Source of the DNA: Planctomycetota bacterium
Lineage (GTDB): Bacteria > Planctomycetota > Planctomycetia > Pirellulales > Thermoguttaceae
Reading direction: 5' to 3'
Length of the DNA: 8,146 nt
NCBI GenBank assembly: GCA_013202535.1
Contig: JABMRP010000785.1
Location: 1-8,146, forward strand
A program made the translations under genes and the position numbers. This document shows, one piece after another, positions 4,663-8,146 of this stretch. The notes under the pieces were generated by a model. That model ran no database searches. It was not told the origin of the DNA and saw only the letters and a program-made list of their open reading frames with translations. The first letter of the stretch is position 1. Each line of letters begins with the position of its first letter.

Positions 4663-7383
4663 CTACGCCGGAGGAAGTATTCCGGAATTCGGACGTCCGA
4701 GACTGGGTCCCGATACGCCGGGAGCCGGGAGACCACCCGCACCCGGCGCCGGCGTTGCGTCGCCCGGCATGGGAGCCGTGGCGTCGCCCGGCATGGGAGC
4801 AGTGGTGCCGCCCGGCATGGGAACGGTAATGGTTGTGTCTTCTTCGCTGCGAATGGCCATGGGTTGGGCCAGGCTGGAAACTTCGGCGATCAGCCGCACC
4901 GTTCCCGGCGGGCGTACCGTGGGCGGCCGGTTCAGCGGAGCCACGACCCGCACACGGTAAGTCAAGGTTTCGCCGGGTGCGATCGTGTCGATCGGCGGAA
5001 ATCGGACGATCTGACCGGTGATTTCCGCGTTGGCCGGCGTCGGACCGGTTGTCAGAAGCGGTACCGGATTCAACTCCGGCGGAACGGTCACGAGCAGCGT
5101 GACTTGCCGGTCGGCGACCAGCCCGGTGTTCGTTACCCGAATGTCGTAAGAAAACTCCTTGCCCTCGTCCACCGGATCGCCCCGATCGGCAACACTCAAC
5201 GTCAGGCCGCCGGTACCCGGCGCCACCGGAGCGCCCGCGGGAAGAATCTCCAGACAGACCTCGTCCCGGGCTTCCACGCCTTCCTTCGAGGTGGCAACCA
5301 CGCGAGTACAGGCCTCCGCGGTCTCCTTGAGGCAGTTGCACTCGACCATCAACCGCGCGAACGTGCCGACGGGCATGGCGTCAATGACCCAGACGATGTC
5401 GTCGCCCACGGGCGTGTTGCCTTCGGTGGCCCGCGATTGGTCCAGTTCCGGATCGCAGCTATTAACGACCCGCACCTCGCTCAACGGCCGATCGCCGGCG
5501 TTGGTGATCTCGATCGCAAACTGCGCTTTCTCACCCACCCTTTGCTGCCGCGGACCGGTGATCCGGATCGACAAGCCCTGCTCCTGGGCCGGTTCGGCCG
5601 GTGGACCGACCCCTGGCTGCTGGACTCCCGGGCCGACGCCGGGAGGTTGGCCGATTCCGGACTCGACGGCCCTGACACATTTCCGCTCGGTCGCCTGGAG
5701 GCCGCCATCGGCAGTCACTTCGACCGTGTGGCACAATTCTCCAGCTCGGGTGGCCTGGAACGTGACGCCGATCTTCTGCGACTGGCCCGCCGCCAGATCG
5801 TTCATCGGATTGTCGATCGGGCTGGTCTTCTCGGCATGAGCGAGCCCGCTGTCGAAGAAATCGCGAACCCGGAGCCCGGTGATCGGGACGCTGCTCCGGT
5901 TGAAGACTTCGATAATGAACTGGACCTGACTCCCGACGTCGACTTGCTCCGGCCCGGTGACCGTGACGTCGATACTCGGTTGCGGTGCGGCGGTGGCTTG
6001 TGTCAGGGTCGTTTGTGTCAGGGTCGTCGTGGCGCAATCGCTCGCTTTGAGCCCTTCGGCCGTCACCACCTCGGCGCAGTGGGTCACCGTGGCGGCGCCG
6101 GACGCCCGGCAAGTCACGTCGATCGACCGAGTCTCACCCGGGCCGACTTGCCCCAATGACCATTGGAGTTGGCGACCGGTCCGCGCGGCTTCGGGCGTGG
6201 CGGTGACCAGTTCCAACCCATCGGGCAACGTGTCGGTGACGACGACCCCGGTGGCCGGCAGATCGCCCGGATTCGATACGGCGAGCCGGTAGGTGATCGT
6301 CTGGCCGGCCTGGGCCGACGGCGGGCCGGTTACCGCGACGGCGATCCGCGGGGCGGTCCATGTCTTGGTGGTCGTGCCGGAACCGATTACCAGTTGCCGC
6401 TTGCCGGGCTCGGCCGGCCGAATCACCTGGATGGCAATCGTGTTGATGCCCGGAACCGCTTCCGTTTGAAAGATCTCGACGCTGGCCTGGCCCAGCGGGT
6501 CGACCGGGATCTCGACCGACTGGGTACCGGCCGGAGAGAATCCGGCCGCCGGGCCGCCGGTGATCTCGTAACGCACGATCCAGCCCGCGCACGGCGATTG
6601 ATTGGTTTGGCGCGAGACGGTTGTGGTGAAGACGTGCCGGGTTCCGACCGGGTTGATCGCCGGGGGAGGGAATCCCCATTGCACGTCGACCCAGTGGATC
6701 GCGGTCGTTCGTTTGCGACCGTCCCAACCTTCGATGCCGGGCGCCAGCGCGGTCACGTAGCTGACCCCTTCGCTGGCCGAGGCGACCGAAATCCACGCCT
6801 GACCCGCCAACACCGTGACGTCGTCGCCCGGCAGCGGTGTTCCACACGTCAAGCGGAACGTGCTGCTGGAGGTGCTGCCGATGGCAAACGTGTTGTTGAC
6901 TTTCTTCGGAAAATTGAAGTCGCCCAGGAGAAAGTCGAGAAAGCCGTTCTTGCCGACGTCGGCGAAATAGCCCACTCCTTGCTGCTCGAGCATCCACTCG
7001 ATGCGCTGGTTCGTGCGGAGGAAGTTGTCGTCGCCGCGAACGCCGGCCAGTACGACCACCTCGCTGCCGACCGGAGCAACGGTCTCTCGGGGGGTGAGCA
7101 AGAGGGTCCGCGGGCATCCCGGGGGAGAAACAGCCGGCTGGACCGCGGGGGGGACAACAGTCGGGCAAGGCGCTGCTGGCGGGGGGCTCGCTGGGGCTAC
7201 GGGCGGTGGGCACGCTGGCGCCGCAAACGGGTCGCAAAGCGGAGCCGGCTCATCCAGGAAGATGTGTTCGCCGCTGGGATCGATTCGCGGCATGCAGAAA
7301 GACCGGCAGCCCCAAGTGGCCACCGAACAAACGGCGAGCCCCAACAGAATCAATCGAGTGCCTTTGATAGGGCCTCTCATCAT
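4663..7383 (-). CDS. Secreted DUF11-repeat, cysteine-rich envelope protein (OmcB-like architecture)
   Basis: A 906-residue exported protein, probably structural or adhesive at the cell envelope. A basic start and hydrophobic stretch (KGTRLILLGLAVCSVATWGC, 8-26... ) form a signal peptide; Cys26 may be lipidated though the lipobox (TWGC) is not canonical. Next come CMPRIDPSGEHIF (30-42), a Pro/Ala/Cys-rich linker (55-90) and an Ig-like region (about 95-340). Four DUF11-type repeats follow at about 345-455, 470-572, 603-712 and 726-852, recognisable by openings such as VAVTGPPSAQAGQTITYRL and VTDTLPDGLELV. A PMPG/Gly-rich tail ends the protein. Repeats 1-3 share a C-terminal cysteine pair (436/450, 551/569, 692/710). 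Nineteen cysteines in all, none after 710. I chose ATG 7381-7383 for the signal peptide and the upstream GGGG; ATG 7380 is equally possible, whereas the longer frame to 7758 has no family features. Confidence 0.87.
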   Translation of the reverse strand: MMRGPIKGTRLILLGLAVCSVATWGCRSFCMPRIDPSGEHIFLDEPAPLCDPFAAPACPPPVAPASPPPAAPCPTVVPPAVQPAVSPPGCPRTLLLTPRETVAPVGSEVVVLAGVRGDDNFLRTNQRIEWMLEQQGVGYFADVGKNGFLDFLLGDFNFPKKVNNTFAIGSTSSSTFRLTCGTPLPGDDVTVLAGQAWISVASASEGVSYVTALAPGIEGWDGRKRTTAIHWVDVQWGFPPPAINPVGTRHVFTTTVSRQTNQSPCAGWIVRYEITGGPAAGFSPAGTQSVEIPVDPLGQASVEIFQTEAVPGINTIAIQVIRPAEPGKRQLVIGSGTTTKTWTAPRIAVAVTGPPSAQAGQTITYRLAVSNPGDLPATGVVVTDTLPDGLELVTATPEAARTGRQLQWSLGQVGPGETRSIDVTCRASGAATVTHCAEVVTAEGLKASDCATTTLTQTTLTQATAAPQPSIDVTVTGPEQVDVGSQVQFIIEVFNRSSVPITGLRVRDFFDSGLAHAEKTSPIDNPMNDLAAGQSQKIGVTFQATRAGELCHTVEVTADGGLQATERKCVRAVESGIGQPPGVGPGVQQPGVGPPAEPAQEQGLSIRITGPRQQRVGEKAQFAIEITNAGDRPLSEVRVVNSCDPELDQSRATEGNTPVGDDIVWVIDAMPVGTFARLMVECNCLKETAEACTRVVATSKEGVEARDEVCLEILPAGAPVAPGTGGLTLSVADRGDPVDEGKEFSYDIRVTNTGLVADRQVTLLVTVPPELNPVPLLTTGPTPANAEITGQIVRFPPIDTIAPGETLTYRVRVVAPLNRPPTVRPPGTVRLIAEVSSLAQPMAIRSEEDTTITVPMPGGTTAPMPGDATAPMPGDATPAPGAGGLPAPGVSGPSLGRPNSGILPPA
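4757..4828. repeat. Three tandem 24-base units in the DUF11 gene tail
   Basis: Units at 4757-4780, 4781-4804 and 4805-4828 share the core CGCCCGGCATGGGA. The first two differ at one or two bases and the third is more diverged. Read on the minus strand each encodes eight residues of the type (V/A)PMPG(G/D)(T/A)T. It is in frame and so changes only the length of a flexible C-terminal tail. Confidence 0.85.
5998..6027. repeat. Perfect 15-base tandem duplication between DUF11 repeats 1 and 2
   Basis: TTGTGTCAGGGTCGT occurs twice without a gap (5998-6012, 6013-6027). On the coding strand it gives TTLTQTTLTQ (about residues 453-462), an in-frame linker duplication. Confidence 0.85.
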
Positions 7384-7775
7384 CGACGCCCCATTGCCAA
7401 ACTCTTTCGGTGGGAACCATTCTCTGCCAGGAAAAGGTAGCATGCGTTTTCGCAACATGGGGCTTTTTCTCAACATACAACGATGCCCGAGGTCAACACG
7501 CCGCTGGAATCTGAATAATCCGCAAAACGCACCCCTCGTTCGGGTTGTTCTTAAATAGTTCCGGCATACCGACGTCGTTCCGGTCGAAATGGCGCATAAT
7601 TCTAGGAAGACGTTGGAAAAAACCGCTCCAAAAGTTAGACTGGATAAAACTGTGAGAATTTGCCGGTTTTGCGTCCATCGTTTTCCGCCGTGCCATGGCG
7701 TGTTCGGCCAAGGAGAATCGGGCCATCCCGAATCATGCCAGTAGGGTGTGGGTACCACTACGAAGGGTTAGAGAA
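7384..7775. other. Divergent intergenic region upstream of the DUF11 gene and the partial secreted-protein gene
   Basis: This 392-base stretch is less GC-rich than its surroundings and should hold the promoters of both flanking genes. I found no pair of -35/-10 elements good enough to call. One imperfect hairpin is present at 7715-7722 with 7727-7734 (TCGGG/CCCGA core around CCAT, one A-A mismatch further out), about 40 bases before the rightward start codon, and a weaker one at 7613-7631 (TTGGA/TCCAA). An open minus-strand frame continues from the DUF11 gene to 7758, but its residues show no signal peptide or family motif and I treat it as non-coding. Confidence 0.5.
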
Positions 7776-8146
7776 ATGCGTGTTGGATTGATCGGGATTG
7801 CCGCCCTTGTCGCCGGGACCGTTTTGTGCGGCGGTCAGTCGGCGTTGTGTGACGGGCGACTATCAGACAAACACTCGGTGACGATCCCGCTGGATCAACT
7901 TCCCGCGGCGGTGCGAACCGCGAAGAGCCATTTCGTCCCCTTGACCGCCGCGCGTGTTAGTCAGGTCAAGGAGGAGTTGCAGCGGGCCGCCGATCGTCTG
8001 GACGGACGACTGGGCCGCGACCCGACCGTCGGACCACAGTGGCGGAAATACCTCGAGTGGGAGCAAGTGCGGAACGAACTGGGCCGTCCGCATGGGGAGA
8101 TCGACCTTCGCGCGTTGGATTCCGCACATGCCCGCTTTGCCGCGGG
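7776..8146 (+). CDS. Secreted protein of unknown function, N-terminal part only
   Basis: The frame opens at ATG 7776 and stays open for 123 codons to the window edge, so the gene continues to the right. AAGGG lies 8 bases before the ATG. The N-terminus MRVGLIGIAALVAGTVLCGG followed by QSALCDG is a clear Sec signal peptide, with cleavage likely around residues 20-26. The mature start (LSDKHSVTIPLDQLP) leads into a probably helical, charged region (about 57-123: RVSQVKEELQRAADRLDGRL, then WRKYLEWEQVRNEL). I do not recognise a named family; the W-x-x-YL-x-W pattern is reminiscent of long exported planctomycete proteins, but that is an impression. It is transcribed away from the DUF11 gene and may share its regulatory region. 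Confidence 0.7.
   Translation, partial: MRVGLIGIAALVAGTVLCGGQSALCDGRLSDKHSVTIPLDQLPAAVRTAKSHFVPLTAARVSQVKEELQRAADRLDGRLGRDPTVGPQWRKYLEWEQVRNELGRPHGEIDLRALDSAHARFAA

Noticed and set aside
4757..4828. Possible CRISPR array
   Set aside because: The 24-base units are directly adjacent with no spacers and lie in frame within a coding sequence.
4534..6159. A 541-codon plus-strand open frame opposite the DUF11 gene
   Set aside because: Its translation is Arg/Gly-rich, without any family motif, and it begins inside the REPIN-like repeat. High GC readily opens frames opposite real genes; the minus-strand DUF11 product has clear repeats.
6163..7440. Long plus-strand and minus-strand frames (also 6134-7237) over the 5' part of the DUF11 gene
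   Set aside because: Composition is skewed to Arg, Gly and Asp with no domains; they are shadows of the real frame.
7384..7758. N-terminal extension of the DUF11 protein to 7758
   Set aside because: The added 125 residues lack a signal peptide and would bury the real one; Trp/Arg-rich composition is that of non-coding sequence.

Overview
The window looks like chromosomal DNA of a high-GC planctomycete, probably of the Pirellulales type. The grounds are a Tat-exported cysteine-type sulfatase, a large secreted protein built of DUF11 repeats with paired cysteines, a free-standing LigD-type phosphoesterase domain, and a palindromic repeat pair of the REP/REPIN kind. This assignment rests on recognising families by eye, not on a database search.

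Layout, left to right. A sulfatase (44-1420, +) converges almost end to end with a small membrane-anchored protein of unknown function (1425-1934, -). A 304-base divergent intergenic region (1935-2238) carries a candidate promoter for each side. A complete beta-class carbonic anhydrase follows (2239-2868, +). It converges on a run of four minus-strand genes, in transcription order: the DUF11-repeat protein (7383-4663), a stand-alone 3'-phosphoesterase-like protein (4464-4102), a TPMT-like methyltransferase (3967-3338) and a small acidic lipoprotein (3311-2946). Methyltransferase and lipoprotein are 26 bases apart and may be one operon. Between the DUF11 gene and the phosphoesterase gene lies a perfect 29-base inverted repeat, each arm itself a hairpin. 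A 392-base divergent region (7384-7775) separates the DUF11 gene from a secreted protein of unknown function that starts at 7776 (+) and runs off the window.

The genes do not form one obvious pathway. The sulfatase, DUF11 protein, lipoprotein and partial gene are exported products, in line with the large envelope and sulfatase repertoires of planctomycetes. Carbonic anhydrase, methyltransferase and phosphoesterase are cytoplasmic housekeeping or stress functions. I see no phage, insertion sequence, CRISPR array, tRNA or rRNA, and no convincing multi-gene novel system. The points that deserve a second look are the REPIN-like element, the phosphoesterase with a changed active-site position, and the cysteine-paired DUF11 protein, which resembles chlamydial OmcB in architecture.
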